Below are positions 35,084 to 44,031 of a stretch of DNA of 64,000 nucleotides, one piece after another. The notes beneath the pieces were generated by a model, which did not search any database, was not told where the DNA came from, and worked only from the letters and a program-made list of their open reading frames with translations. This DNA is from Bifidobacterium cuniculi (GTDB taxonomy: Bacteria > Actinomycetota > Actinomycetes > Actinomycetales > Bifidobacteriaceae): the NCBI RefSeq assembly GCF_000741575.1, contig NZ_JGYV01000009.1, positions 41,979-105,978 of the forward strand, in the 5' to 3' direction. The number at the start of each line of letters is the position of its first letter. Within the stretch, counting starts at the first letter, position 1. The translations under genes and the position numbers were made by a program.

Positions 35084-35121
35084 CTTGACAATCGTTTAAT
35101 TATCATTATATATTTGTCAAG
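35084..35121 (+). promoter_or_regulatory. Promoter and palindromic operator of the HTH gene
   Basis: CTTGACAA (35084-35091) and TTGTCAAG (35114-35121) form an inverted repeat with 22 AT-rich bases between them. TTGACA can serve as -35 and TATATT or TTATAT as -10, so the regulator probably binds its own promoter. The ATG is 15 bases beyond. Confidence 0.65.
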
Positions 35122-35135
35122 ACGAAAGGAGCAAG

Positions 35136-35501
35136 ATGACCGGACACACTCTTACGTTAGGGAAAAGAATCAGAAAGCTCATGACCGAACAAGGACGTAC
35201 CCAAAAGCAAATTGCGGAACTTGTGGATATCACAGAAGCTACGATGTCGCGATACGTCAACGACGAGCGCATGCCGAGCGCCGACATCCTAGCCGACATT
35301 GCCACCGCCCTCCACACAAACAGCGATGCTCTTCTGGGACGGACACGCGATACTAATCTGTCCCTACCCGAAGCAGTAACCTTAGTTGCGCGCAATGCAT
35401 CTTATCTCACCAACGAGCAAAAGCGCGCAGTCATTACCGCATTACTCGGCATTGAACACCAACAAGCAGAACAAGAAGAAGGGAGCAAGCATGAGCCGTG
35501 A
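35136..35501 (+). CDS. XRE-family HTH transcriptional regulator
   Basis: 121-residue Cro/CI-type protein. The HTH is in residues about 8-60: KRIRKLMTEQGRTQKQIAEL followed by VDITEATMSRYVNDERMPS. The acidic, Gln-rich C-terminus overlaps the next gene by 11 bases. GAAAGGAG precedes ATG by five bases. Together with the ImmA-like protease it makes the repressor/antirepressor pair used by integrative elements and phages. Base composition is clearly lower in GC than the flanks, which points to horizontal transfer. Confidence 0.88.
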   Translation: MTGHTLTLGKRIRKLMTEQGRTQKQIAELVDITEATMSRYVNDERMPSADILADIATALHTNSDALLGRTRDTNLSLPEAVTLVARNASYLTNEQKRAVITALLGIEHQQAEQEEGSKHEP

Positions 35502-36063
35502 CGTAAATAAAGTGTTGCCTTCCTGGCGATATCAAGAGTTGGAAGAATCTGCCGTTGATCTTTTGGAAAGTGTACCCATATTGCATCTGCCCATCAGCGG
35601 CTTCGAGATGGCACAAAGAATGGGTGTAGCAGTAATTCCCTATAGCGAGTGCGGCCACAAGAAGATGAAGTATATGTTCGCCTGCAGTCACGATGCCTTT
35701 CTGTTGACCGATGCAACAGAAACGTCCACTATCTACTACAACGATTCCATGCCTTACGAACGCGTAAACTTCAGTTTACTACACGAACTATGCCACTATT
35801 GGCTCAAGCATCAGGAACATTCGCGACTGTCGGAACTGGAAGCCAACTTCATGACTGGCTACCTTCAGGCCCCTCCTTTGTTTATCGAACTGGTCTCCCC
35901 GATTTCAGTGCCGACGCTTGCTTCTCTGTGCCAGATCAGCGAAGAAGCTGCAAGACACCGGATAGAACGCCATGAGAAATGGAGAAAGCATTTATTACGG
36001 AACCAAATGGGACTGGCACCCCACGAAAAACGTCTACTCGCTTTGCTCGTCAAGCAAGCATAA
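35491..36063 (+). CDS. ImmA/IrrE-family metallopeptidase
   Basis: 190 residues with the zinc-protease motif LLHELCHYWLKHQEH (HExxH, about residue 95) and a downstream LSELEANFMTGYL glutamate, as in ImmA of ICEBs1 and IrrE. Such proteases cleave the HTH repressor encoded beside them after a stress signal. ATG at 35491 follows AAGGGAG by five bases and overlaps the regulator gene. The central loop carries two cysteines of uncertain role (SECGHKKMKYMFACSH). Confidence 0.87.
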   Translation: MSRDVNKVLPSWRYQELEESAVDLLESVPILHLPISGFEMAQRMGVAVIPYSECGHKKMKYMFACSHDAFLLTDATETSTIYYNDSMPYERVNFSLLHELCHYWLKHQEHSRLSELEANFMTGYLQAPPLFIELVSPISVPTLASLCQISEEAARHRIERHEKWRKHLLRNQMGLAPHEKRLLALLVKQA

Positions 36064-36070
36064 AACAAAG

Positions 36071-36108
36071 AGGGAGATCCCGAAACACTGGTCGTGTATC
36101 AAAATCTC
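36071..36108 (+). terminator. Hairpin after the ImmA gene
   Basis: GGGAGAT and ATCTCCC pair across 24 bases just after the ImmA stop. Weak, without a T-run. Confidence 0.35.
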
Positions 36109-36217
36109 CCATCCGGAGGATGCGAGACATCCTACCTAGTCGCATTTGTATTATGAATCGACCTCCGGATAACGCGAATTCAGAAGCAACCACACTACTT
36201 CCTTGAAGGAGGTCTTA

Positions 36218-36886
36218 ATGACATTATCACCGCAGTCCATGCGCGCAGGTTGGCGCGACGTATTCCATGCCCGGCTCTTGTCAGGCGCCCAATATGCAAG
36301 CTCCCACGAACTCCCATGGGTCGAACCTTCCACCATGGTGCCGAAACGACTTATCCCCTACTCACAGGCGAAGCACACCGATGATTTCAACCAATGGGTG
36401 TGTTTCTATGAGGATGACCATAAATTCATCGCCGACGTATGGAGAAATCCCTCGCGAGCACTGCAGATAGTGAGACGCTTTGAAGGCGCCATCTCACCAG
36501 ACTTTTCCATGTATCGCGATATGCCACTCATTCTACAAGAATATGCTGTATTCATGAACCGGGCAACGGAATATTATTGGCAAAAGAATGGCGTTCAGGT
36601 GATTCCTAATGTCAGATGGGGCGATCAACGGACACACGAAATTGCCTGTGCCGGCATTCCTCGATGCTCGACGATAGCAATAGGCTCTTACGGGGCGCTC
36701 CGCGATCGTTCCAATCGGCAATACCTTCTCGCTGGCGTCTCATATGTTGCCAAGACGCTGCAACCCGAGAAGGTAATCGTATATGGAGGAACTCCACCAG
36801 CCATGGTCGAATCTTTTACCAGCGTTGGCGCACAAATAGTACGTATCGCCACCGCTGCGGAGAATGCGCATAAAAAGGCGGCATGA
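36218..36886 (+). CDS. DUF4417-like protein
   Basis: 222 residues, similar in pattern to the DUF4417 family found in phages and integrative elements (function unknown). Seen: FYEDDHKFIADVWRNPSRAL, SPDFSMYRDMPLILQEY and VQVIPNVRWGDQRTHEIACAG, then a serine/glycine tail SYVAKTL--VIVYGGTPPAM. ATG at 36218 follows AAGGAGG by five bases. The stop is one base before the next ATG, so it is co-transcribed with the toxin-like gene. Confidence 0.75.
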   Translation: MTLSPQSMRAGWRDVFHARLLSGAQYASSHELPWVEPSTMVPKRLIPYSQAKHTDDFNQWVCFYEDDHKFIADVWRNPSRALQIVRRFEGAISPDFSMYRDMPLILQEYAVFMNRATEYYWQKNGVQVIPNVRWGDQRTHEIACAGIPRCSTIAIGSYGALRDRSNRQYLLAGVSYVAKTLQPEKVIVYGGTPPAMVESFTSVGAQIVRIATAAENAHKKAA

Positions 36887-36887
36887 C

Positions 36888-37298
36888 ATGGGGCAGGGAC
36901 ATTCAGGAGCTTTCCAAGGTACATCTGGCGCTGAAGAGAATCCTACGGAAACGAGCGTCGACGCAAATGCAATGCGCATGGCTGCTACTTATCCTCTTTC
37001 TCCAGGAGGTTATTTCGGAAGGAAAGGAACCGGCCGCGTACGTGTCATAGATTGCGATGATGTCTATGCCGCATCCGCTTCATTCTTCACGTCCATAGCT
37101 AGGGGCGGTCTCTCTCAACAATTCACCAATGCAAAGAACCAGGTAGTGAAACGTGCCATTTTATCAGATGGCACACGAATCATTTACCGAACCATTACCA
37201 GTAGCGCCAACAGCCCAGCTGTGGAGATTACGGTGTCCTCGCCGTCAAGGGTGAGGACACAAAAAATACATTTTGTGCGGAAGGACACATTATGGTAA
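36888..37298 (+). CDS. Small protein resembling a polymorphic-toxin C-terminal domain
   Basis: 136 residues. The N-terminus (MGQGHSGAFQGTSGAE) looks like the linker seen in phage-head-morphogenesis or polymorphic-toxin proteins. After YPLSPGGYFGRKGTGRVRV comes a compact domain with LSDGTRIIYRTITSS--SPAVEI and QKIHFVRK, a pattern I recall from C-terminal tips of polymorphic toxins. There is no signal peptide or secretion domain, so this would be an orphan tip or an intracellular toxin. The next gene overlaps it by seven bases, typical of a toxin followed by its antidote. Activity is unproven. Confidence 0.55.
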   Translation: MGQGHSGAFQGTSGAEENPTETSVDANAMRMAATYPLSPGGYFGRKGTGRVRVIDCDDVYAASASFFTSIARGGLSQQFTNAKNQVVKRAILSDGTRIIYRTITSSANSPAVEITVSSPSRVRTQKIHFVRKDTLW

Positions 37299-37864
37299 AC
37301 ATCCAACTGACAGACACGAGCTTAGAGGCTCTTGATTCCCTGATAGGGGATACGTTCGTTTCCTTCGAATGTGAGGGTCTCCACCAAGACGGTACCTACG
37401 GATACCTGCTGCTTCAAACCAATCGTCACCGCCTTCAGATCTCAAACATTCAGCAGGAACTGCCGGGTTTTGATATGTTCGGAGACTTTCCGCTCCTAAC
37501 ATGCAACATGTTGAAAGACCATGAGTCATTTGCACCGTTCAAGGAACAACCCCTAAAGAAATATCCTTTATACGGCACCATTACCGATGTCGATGTCATC
37601 AATGACCACATTCAAGTACCCGACACGCCTCAGCCCATCTGTCGAACGGAAGCAATTGACTTTCACACCGATGACGGTTCCGTAATCGTGAGGGTAGGTC
37701 CATTGTTCAGCGAAGACCTTTTCATCACAATCAATGATGACGGCACGTCGATTCCCACCCCCACGACAATTGCAGATGAGTGGAAAGAGTATCCAAGGGA
37801 CCAAGTCAAAGTCCAGCGTGTCACCAGCTCCATAAGCAGTGTGACCGACAGCAAGAAAGCGTGA
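37292..37864 (+). CDS. Possible immunity protein for the toxin-like gene
   Basis: 190-residue acidic, soluble, apparently beta-rich protein with no recognised motif. It starts with ATG at 37292, inside the end of the preceding gene, with GGAAGGA six bases upstream. Order, overlap and acidity fit an immunity protein of a polymorphic-toxin pair. It could instead be an unrelated hypothetical. GC content is low, like the rest of the island. Confidence 0.5.
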   Translation: MVNIQLTDTSLEALDSLIGDTFVSFECEGLHQDGTYGYLLLQTNRHRLQISNIQQELPGFDMFGDFPLLTCNMLKDHESFAPFKEQPLKKYPLYGTITDVDVINDHIQVPDTPQPICRTEAIDFHTDDGSVIVRVGPLFSEDLFITINDDGTSIPTPTTIADEWKEYPRDQVKVQRVTSSISSVTDSKKA

Positions 37865-38117
37865 TTCTCCAGTTGCACACCGAAGTGGGTTTGAGATCGG
37901 CCCTCATGCCTTCTCCTGATTGGCGTGAGGGCCGGTCCATAGTCCAGGGGGAGACCATGCCACCTGGACAGAAAGTGTGTCCGAAAACCACTTCAAGCCA
38001 TTGGAACCATTGGCCTATAACCCGAGATTTCTCACGTGGAAGCAATCACACAAGAAAGCCTCGCCCCCGCCCACGTGGAAGTAACCACACGGGAAAACCT
38101 CCCGAAAACCACACGCA
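37865..38117. repeat. Island right border with repeated motifs
   Basis: The first part has a GGCCCTCATGCC/GGCGTGAGGGCC hairpin. The second part has two direct copies of CACGTGGAAG-AA-CACAC (about 38035 and 38079), and CCGAAAACCAC occurs twice. No gene. It may mark the edge of the low-GC island; no matching att copy was found on the left. Confidence 0.5.
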
Positions 38118-39713
38118 TCAGTGATCCGAACGGTTGAAACCGTTCCTCATACCCATGCTGGCGGTGAACAGCACCTCGTCGAGCAGCTTGTCGGTGGCGC
38201 ACTTGAGGCGGTGGGCCATGCGCTCGTTGGCGCTTGCCAGCGCCTTCCTCACGGCGGGCACATGCATCGCCTGGACGATCTGCGCGGGTTCCATGGGCTG
38301 CACGTCCGCGGGCACCTCGCCGAACTCGTCCTCCGGCACCTCCTCCAGCTCGACGAGCGTATCCACGAAGGCGTCGGTCTCGTGCACCATGCGGTGGCCC
38401 ATGGATCCGACCTTCTCCTGGTAGCGTTCCACGGCGTTGGCGGTATCGCCGAAGTGCGCGTCGCACAGCGCGGCGATGATGCGGTTCTCCCAGTAGAAGT
38501 TCTCGCTGGTGACGCGGGTCGTGGTGTCACGCAGGTAGGTGGGGGTGTCGTCGACGTTCACGTAGAAGGGCATCAGGGCGTTGAAGGGGTTGGAGCCGTA
38601 GGCCATCCACTGCAGGGTACGTGCGCACTGCGGGCGGTAGGGGCGGATCTGGATGACCGCCAGCTGGCTCTGGCGGTTGATGCCGATGGGACGGAACATG
38701 CGGCGCGTCTCCTCGGTGCCGAGCTGGCCGTACGGGTCGTAGGGCGTGCCCTGGTAGTGCGAGCTGAGCACGTACTTGACGTCCTCGATGGTGATCTTGC
38801 GCTCGGGCTGGCGCGCCCACGGGATGTCGTCGCCGGTGGGCTTGTGGTCGGCGTCGGGGCCGTCCCACACCTCGTCGTAAGGGTTGAGGAAACGCTGCAT
38901 GACCCAGGCGCGCGGCGTGTTGTACACGTGGTCGGAGTCGGAGTGCGAACCGAAGGCGGACCGCGGATCGAAGGCGCTCAGGCCTTCCACGGACAGGTCG
39001 AGGTGGTTCTCCGCGATGAACGCCGGCAGGTCCGGCGAGCACATGTGGTCGATCTGGTCGTTCATGGCGTCGTCGAGGTCGAACTCGTCGATGCCCAGCT
39101 GGTTGGGCATGGTCACGTAGGAGTCGTCGGGCACGCGGCGCGCGATCCAGTGGTGGCCGCCGACGGTCTCCAGCCACCAGATCTCGTTGACGTCGGAGAA
39201 CGCGATGCCGTTCATCTCGTAGGTGCCGTACTCCTCGAGCAGGGCACCCAGGCGCTGCACGCCCTCGCGTGCGGTGCGCACGTACGGCAGCACGATGGTG
39301 ACCATGTCCTCCTCGCCGATGCCGCCGGCATGTTCGGCCACGTAGCAGGGGTCGCCCTCCTTGCCATGCGCCGGCACGTACTCCACGAGCGGGTCGGCGC
39401 CGAGGACGCGTTCGTTGCTGGTGAGGGTCTCCGTGGCGCTCATCGCCACGTTCGCCTCGTTGACGCCGGCCTCTCCCCAGATGCCTTCCTTGAGGTCGGC
39501 GTTGGGCACCGCGGTGTACTGCATGGGATCGTCCGGCAGTTCGATGGTCAGGTGGCTCAGGACGCTGGTGTAGGTGCGCGGCTGCTCCTCCGGCTTGACG
39601 ACGACGAAGCGTTTGGGGCAGAACTCGCCGTTCGCGCTGTCCTCGTTGCGGGCGATGATGGTCGACCCGTCGTAACTGGCGTCCTTGCCGACGAGGATGG
39701 TGGTGCAGGTCAT
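38118..39713 (-). CDS. pepD: C69-family dipeptidase (PepD), copy 1
   Basis: N-terminal nucleophile hydrolase that cleaves dipeptides, cytoplasmic in lactobacilli and bifidobacteria. 531 residues. The mature N-terminus would be Cys3 in MTCTTILVGKDASYDGSTII, the catalytic residue. Conserved blocks: NEANVAMSATET, GGIGEEDMVTIVLPY, EYGTYEMNGIAFSDVNEIWW and VYNTPRAWVMQRFLNP. ATG at 39713 has AGGAGGA seven bases before it. Tandem paralogue of the next gene. Confidence 0.94.
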   Translation of the reverse strand: MTCTTILVGKDASYDGSTIIARNEDSANGEFCPKRFVVVKPEEQPRTYTSVLSHLTIELPDDPMQYTAVPNADLKEGIWGEAGVNEANVAMSATETLTSNERVLGADPLVEYVPAHGKEGDPCYVAEHAGGIGEEDMVTIVLPYVRTAREGVQRLGALLEEYGTYEMNGIAFSDVNEIWWLETVGGHHWIARRVPDDSYVTMPNQLGIDEFDLDDAMNDQIDHMCSPDLPAFIAENHLDLSVEGLSAFDPRSAFGSHSDSDHVYNTPRAWVMQRFLNPYDEVWDGPDADHKPTGDDIPWARQPERKITIEDVKYVLSSHYQGTPYDPYGQLGTEETRRMFRPIGINRQSQLAVIQIRPYRPQCARTLQWMAYGSNPFNALMPFYVNVDDTPTYLRDTTTRVTSENFYWENRIIAALCDAHFGDTANAVERYQEKVGSMGHRMVHETDAFVDTLVELEEVPEDEFGEVPADVQPMEPAQIVQAMHVPAVRKALASANERMAHRLKCATDKLLDEVLFTASMGMRNGFNRSDH

Positions 39714-39857
39714 ATGGTCGTCCTCCTGGTGCCGGAAATGTGTACAGACCGTGAAGATTACCAAAACTCTAGGCCATGTCCCGCGCCTCGGCGTCCGGCG
39801 GACCATGATGCGGAACATGGCGGCTCGCCCTTTGGTCAGCCGCGTGGGACGGCACGC

Positions 39858-39897
39858 GAAGCGGGGGTGGCGACACGACTGCCGCCACCCCCGCTTC
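39858..39897 (-). terminator. Hairpin after the second pepD
   Basis: GAAGCGGGGGTGGCG and its 15-base complement around a ten-base loop, 19 bases after the stop on the minus strand; no T-run. Confidence 0.65.
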
Positions 39898-39915
39898 GGA
39901 CCTGCGGCCCATCTG

Positions 39916-41484
39916 TCAGAAGTCGGCCATGCTGAAGGCGTTCTTCATGTTGACGCTCGTGGCCTGCAGCGCGTTGGCAATCATCGTCTGGGTCTGCGCC
40001 TTGAGCTCGTCGGCCATCCGCTGGTTCGCCGCGGCCAGCGTCGCGCGCGCCTCGGCGTTGCGCGTCGCGCGGGTCACGTCGGCGGGAGCCATCGGCTCGA
40101 CATCGCCCTGGACATCGTCGGACGCCTCGCCGGCCAGCTGCCGGTCGGTGCGGAATAGGTTCTCGTGGCCCAGCGCGGCCACGGCCTGCTTGTAGCCGGC
40201 GGTGGCCTCGTGCGTGCCGGCGTAGTCGGAGTCGCCGAGCACGGCGAGCAGTCGGCTCGCCCAGTAGTAGCTGTCGAGCGTGACCTCGGAAGTGGTGTCG
40301 CTCACATAGTGCGGCATGGCGTCCACGTTCGCGAAGAACGGCACGGCGGCGTTGAAGGGCGTCGAGGCGAAGGTGATCCAGTGGACCGAGCGGCACGCCT
40401 GCGGCGCGTAGGGGCGAATCTGCATGATGGAACGCTCGCAGGTGCGGTTGATGCCGATCGGGCGGAACAGGTGACGCGTGGCGTCGGTGCCGAGCTTGCC
40501 GTAGGGGTCGTACTCCGTGCCCTGGTAGTGCAGGGCGAGGATGTAGTCGACTTCCTCGATGGTGATCTTCTCGTCGGGCTGGCGGCACCACGGGATGTCG
40601 TCGTCGTGCGGGGTGACATCGGCGTCCGGGCCATCCCAGATCTCGTCGCGCGGGTTGAGCGTGCGCTGCATCATCCAGGCGCGCGGCGTGTTGTACACGT
40701 GGTCCATGTCGGAGTGGGAGCCGAAGGCGTGGCGCGGGTTGAACTCGTCCTCGGACTGCCAGTCGAGGTCGAGGTGGTGCAGGCGCATCCAGTCGCGCAG
40801 GTCGGCGGAGCACATGTAGTCCTTCCGCTCGCCGTAGGCGTCCTTGAAGTCGAACAGGTCAATGCCCAAGCGGTTCGGGTTGGTCACGTAGCAGTCGTCG
40901 GGCACGCGGCGGGCGATCCAGTGGTGGCCGCCGACGGTCTCGAGCCACCAGACCTCGTTGACGTCGGAGAAGCCGATGCCGTTGGATTCGTAGGTGCCGT
41001 ACTCCTCGAGCAGGTGCCCGAGGCGCTCGACGCCCTCGCGGGCGGAGCGGATGTAGGGCAGCACGATGGTGACGAGGTCCTCCTCGCCGATGCCGCCGGC
41101 GCGCTCGGCCACGTAGCCGGCTTCGCCTTCCGTGCCCTTGGCCGGCTGGTACGGCACCAGCGGGTCGGCGCCGAGCACGCGCGCGTTCGTGGTGATGGTC
41201 TCCGTGGCGGTCATCGCCACGTTGGCCTCGTTCATGCCGGCCTCGCCCCACACGCCGTCGCTCGTGAAGGAGTTCGGCGTCTCGGAGTACTGCAGCGGGT
41301 CGTCGGGCAGCTGGATGGTCAGGTGCCCGTTGACGCTCGTGTACGTACGCGGCTGTTCCTCCGGCTTGACGATGATGAGTTTCTTGTTGTTGAACGAGCC
41401 GGGTTCGTCGTCCTCGTTGCGGGCGATGATGGTGGATCCGTCGTAGCTGGCTCCCCTACCGACCAGAATTGTGGTGCATGCCAT
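39916..41484 (-). CDS. pepD: C69-family dipeptidase (PepD), copy 2
   Basis: 522-residue paralogue of the gene at 38118, same block order: catalytic Cys in MACTTILVGRGASYDGSTII, NEANVAMTATET, GGIGEEDLVTIVLPY, EYGTYESNGIGFSDVNEVWW, VYNTPRAWMMQRTLNP. The two have diverged mainly at the C-terminus, consistent with different dipeptide preferences. ATG at 41484 follows GAGG by six bases. Separate hairpin and leader between the copies suggest independent transcripts. Confidence 0.94.
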   Translation of the reverse strand: MACTTILVGRGASYDGSTIIARNEDDEPGSFNNKKLIIVKPEEQPRTYTSVNGHLTIQLPDDPLQYSETPNSFTSDGVWGEAGMNEANVAMTATETITTNARVLGADPLVPYQPAKGTEGEAGYVAERAGGIGEEDLVTIVLPYIRSAREGVERLGHLLEEYGTYESNGIGFSDVNEVWWLETVGGHHWIARRVPDDCYVTNPNRLGIDLFDFKDAYGERKDYMCSADLRDWMRLHHLDLDWQSEDEFNPRHAFGSHSDMDHVYNTPRAWMMQRTLNPRDEIWDGPDADVTPHDDDIPWCRQPDEKITIEEVDYILALHYQGTEYDPYGKLGTDATRHLFRPIGINRTCERSIMQIRPYAPQACRSVHWITFASTPFNAAVPFFANVDAMPHYVSDTTSEVTLDSYYWASRLLAVLGDSDYAGTHEATAGYKQAVAALGHENLFRTDRQLAGEASDDVQGDVEPMAPADVTRATRNAEARATLAAANQRMADELKAQTQTMIANALQATSVNMKNAFSMADF

Positions 41485-41615
41485 GTGAGGCCTCTTCCTT
41501 ATCGATGAGGCGTGCGGCAACGGCCGCGCGCTACTTCAGTGTTCTACCGCAGCGCGCGGCGAAGAGACCCCGAGGAACGTGAATTACTCCACGAGGAAAA
41601 CGGAAGCGTCCCGGC

Positions 41616-42170
41616 TCAGGCCTTGCCGATGACGGCCAGGCCACCCGCGTCGCGCACGTCGTGGCAGGCGTCGAGGCGGTGCAGCAGTTCATTGAGCCAG
41701 AAGCCCTGCCCTAGGTCGGGCAGCGGCTTGGAGGTGCCCCACACCTGCAGCACATATTCGTGGTCCTTGTCCGGCGGCTGCGGCCCGTTGTAGCGGGCGA
41801 TGAGCTGCGGATCGTCGGAACGGCCCACGAACTGCGAGGCGGAGGAGTTGCGGCCCTGCAGCGCCTCGGGGATCATCGCGGGCAGCTTGCGCGAGAAGTC
41901 AACGGGGATGGACAGCGCGTTCGGGTCTGCGGGATCGAACATGACGGCGTCCACCGGCAGGTTCGCCACGGTCCAGTGGATCCATTCGAAACCGCACACG
42001 GGGATGGAGTCGGGGTCGGTGAACTGCCAGTGCAGGTACTTGACCTGCGGGTCGAGCCGTTCGATGGTGAAGGGGAAGGAGATGCAGGGCACGCCGTCGA
42101 CGCGCGCATCCGCGGGCGCGAGCTTGGCGTATTCGTCGGGAACGACGGAGAAATCAGCGGTAACTAGCAT
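41616..42170 (-). CDS. YbhB/YbcL-type PEBP-family protein
   Basis: 184 residues of the phosphatidylethanolamine-binding-protein (Raf kinase inhibitor-like) family. Seen: the ligand-pocket pattern EWIHWTVANLPVDAV, ARYNGPQPPDKDHEYVLQVW and an N-terminal AKLAPADAR-type start. Function in bacteria is not settled. ATG at 42170 is six bases after CATACT, so the transcript is probably leaderless. Immediately upstream stands the 172-base palindrome that follows ptsI. Confidence 0.85.
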   Translation of the reverse strand: MLVTADFSVVPDEYAKLAPADARVDGVPCISFPFTIERLDPQVKYLHWQFTDPDSIPVCGFEWIHWTVANLPVDAVMFDPADPNALSIPVDFSRKLPAMIPEALQGRNSSASQFVGRSDDPQLIARYNGPQPPDKDHEYVLQVWGTSKPLPDLGQGFWLNELLHRLDACHDVRDAGGLAVIGKA

Positions 42171-42191
42171 GCTCCCAGTATGGCACAGCAT

Positions 42192-42363
42192 CCATAGGAG
42201 AAATTGTTCATTTTTCTGAACAAAAACTTGGGGACGCTGTCCGCATGGGACTGCCTGTCCGGTCCGGCAACGCCATTGCCGGCGTTGCCGGACCGGACAG
42301 GCAGTCCCATGCGGACAGCGTCCCCAAGTTTTTGTTCAGAAAAATGAACAATTTCTCCTATGG
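42192..42363. repeat. Long palindrome, family A, composite, perfect 83-base arms
   Basis: Arms 42192-42274 and 42281-42363 are exact complements around a six-base loop. The outer part is GAAATTGTTC-type with its own inner TTGTTCA/TGAACAA hairpin; the inner part is a GC-rich stem (GGGGACGCTGTCCGCATGG and on). It lies six bases after the ptsI stop and just before the PEBP promoter. Confidence 0.96.
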
Positions 42364-42368
42364 GCAGC

Positions 42369-44031
42369 TCAGTCCTCGGTCCAGAACGGCGGCTTGTAGA
42401 AGTCGCCGTCGAGAGCCTTGGCGGCCAGCTCCCTGGCCTCCTCCATGGTGTGGGAGGCAAGCTCGGCACGCACGTCGTCCAGTGCGACCGGCGTCATGGA
42501 CAGCGAGTTGACGCCCAGGCCGGCCAGCACGACGGCCAGGTCCGGGTCGGCGGCGGCCTCGCCGCACACGCCCACCGGCATGCCGTGCTCACGGCCGGCG
42601 TCACAGATCATCTTGATCACGCGCAGCACCGCCGGGTGCCAGGCGGTCTGGTAGTTGGACACGGAGCCGAGCGTACGGTCGGCGGCCAGCGTGTACTGGG
42701 TCAGGTCGTTCGTGCCGATGGACACGAAGTCGGTGACCTGCGCCACCTTGTCGGCCATCACGGCGATGGACGGCACCTCGGCCATGGACCCCACGAACTT
42801 CAGGCCGAAGCTCTTGCCGAGCTTGGTGAAGTACTCGGCCTCCCACTCGTCGGCGACCATCGGCGCCATGACCCACAGGTCGGCGTCGGTCTGGGCGTCG
42901 GCGTCCGCGAGCGCCTTGAGCTGGCCTTCGAGGACCTCCTTGTGCTGGGCGAGGGTGCGCAGGCCGCGCAGGCCGAGCGCCGGGTTCGGCTCGTCCTCCG
43001 GGGTGGAGGAAGGGCAGCGGCTTGTCGGCGCCGGCGTCGAGCAGGCGGATGACGACCTTCTTCCCGGGGAACTGGGACAGCAGCTCAGCGTAGGCCTTGG
43101 TCTGCTCCTCGACGCTCGGCGGCTGTTCGTTGCCGATGAAGAGGAATTCGGTACGGAACAGGCCGACGCCCTCGGCGCCGTACTCGTGTGCGACCTTGGC
43201 ATCGGACGGCTTGCCGACGTTCGCGAGCAGCGGAATGCGGGTGCCATCGGCGAGCTGGCCGGGCTGGCCGCGCAGTTCCTTCGCCTTGTCGGCCTTCGCC
43301 TTGGCCTCATGCGCCTCCTCGACCTGCTCGGCGGTCGGCTCGGTGACGACCTCGCCCTTGGCGGCGTTGACGATGACCTGCTCGCCGTCCTTGAGGTCGA
43401 TGGCCTCGGCGGCGGACACGACGGCCACGATGCCGCGGGCGCGGCACAGGATGGCGGTGTGCGAGGTGGGGCCGCCTTCGGAGGTGACGATGGCGAGGGT
43501 CTTCTTCAGGTCGAGCGCCGTGGTGTCGGCGGGCGACAGGTCCTTGGCGACGAGCACGAAGGGCTCGTCGGACTCGGGCACGCCGGGGGCCGGCAGGCCC
43601 ATGAGGTTCGCGATGACGCGCTGGCCGACGTCGTGCAGGTCGGCGGCGCGCTCGCCCTGGTAGCCGCCGATGGCACGGAACATGTCCTCGACCTGGCCGA
43701 AGCCGTCGAGTACGGCGCGCTCGCCGGTGGCGCCGGCGTCGACCTTGGCCTTGATGTTCGCCGCGAGCGAGGGGTCGGCGGCGAACATGGCGACCGCCTG
43801 GAGGATCTCGGCGGCCTGCTTCTGGCCGTCGTCGCCGTTGGCGGCTTCCTCGGCGCGCTTGTTGAGGTCGGCGTTGACGGCGTTGAGCGCCGCGGTGACG
43901 CGCTCGTTCTCGGCCTCGGCGGTGATGGACGCGTCACGCGGCTCGTCCTTCGGCTCCGGAAGCGGCTCGGCCATACGCAGCACAGGGCCGACGGCCACGC
44001 CGCGCCCGATACCAACACCCTTGAGGATCAT
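42369..44031 (-). pseudogene. ptsI: PTS enzyme I with a single-base frameshift
   Basis: Phosphoenolpyruvate-protein phosphotransferase, first enzyme of the sugar PTS. ATG at 44031 follows AAGGAG. The N-terminal half has GGPTSHTAILCRARG with the phosphorylated His. At 43005-43006 there is one extra G compared with the expected TTCCTCACCCCGGAGG, so the frame changes after LPFL and stops early (476 residues in total). After the shift the other frame resumes perfectly at TPEDEPNPALGLRGLR and continues to the stop at 42369, through GTNDLTQYTLAADR and VCGEAAADPD. Corrected, the protein would be 553 residues, a normal length. Sequence error or a true pseudogene. Confidence 0.9.

Noticed and set aside
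38030..38110. parS-like CACGTG sequences
   Set aside because: TCACGTGGAAG lacks the symmetric GTTTCACGTGAAAC core, so they are not parS sites.
37865..38117. Attachment-site pair flanking the low-GC island
   Set aside because: The repeats seen here are internal to this border; no copy was found near 35000-35090 and there is no integrase or tRNA at the junction.
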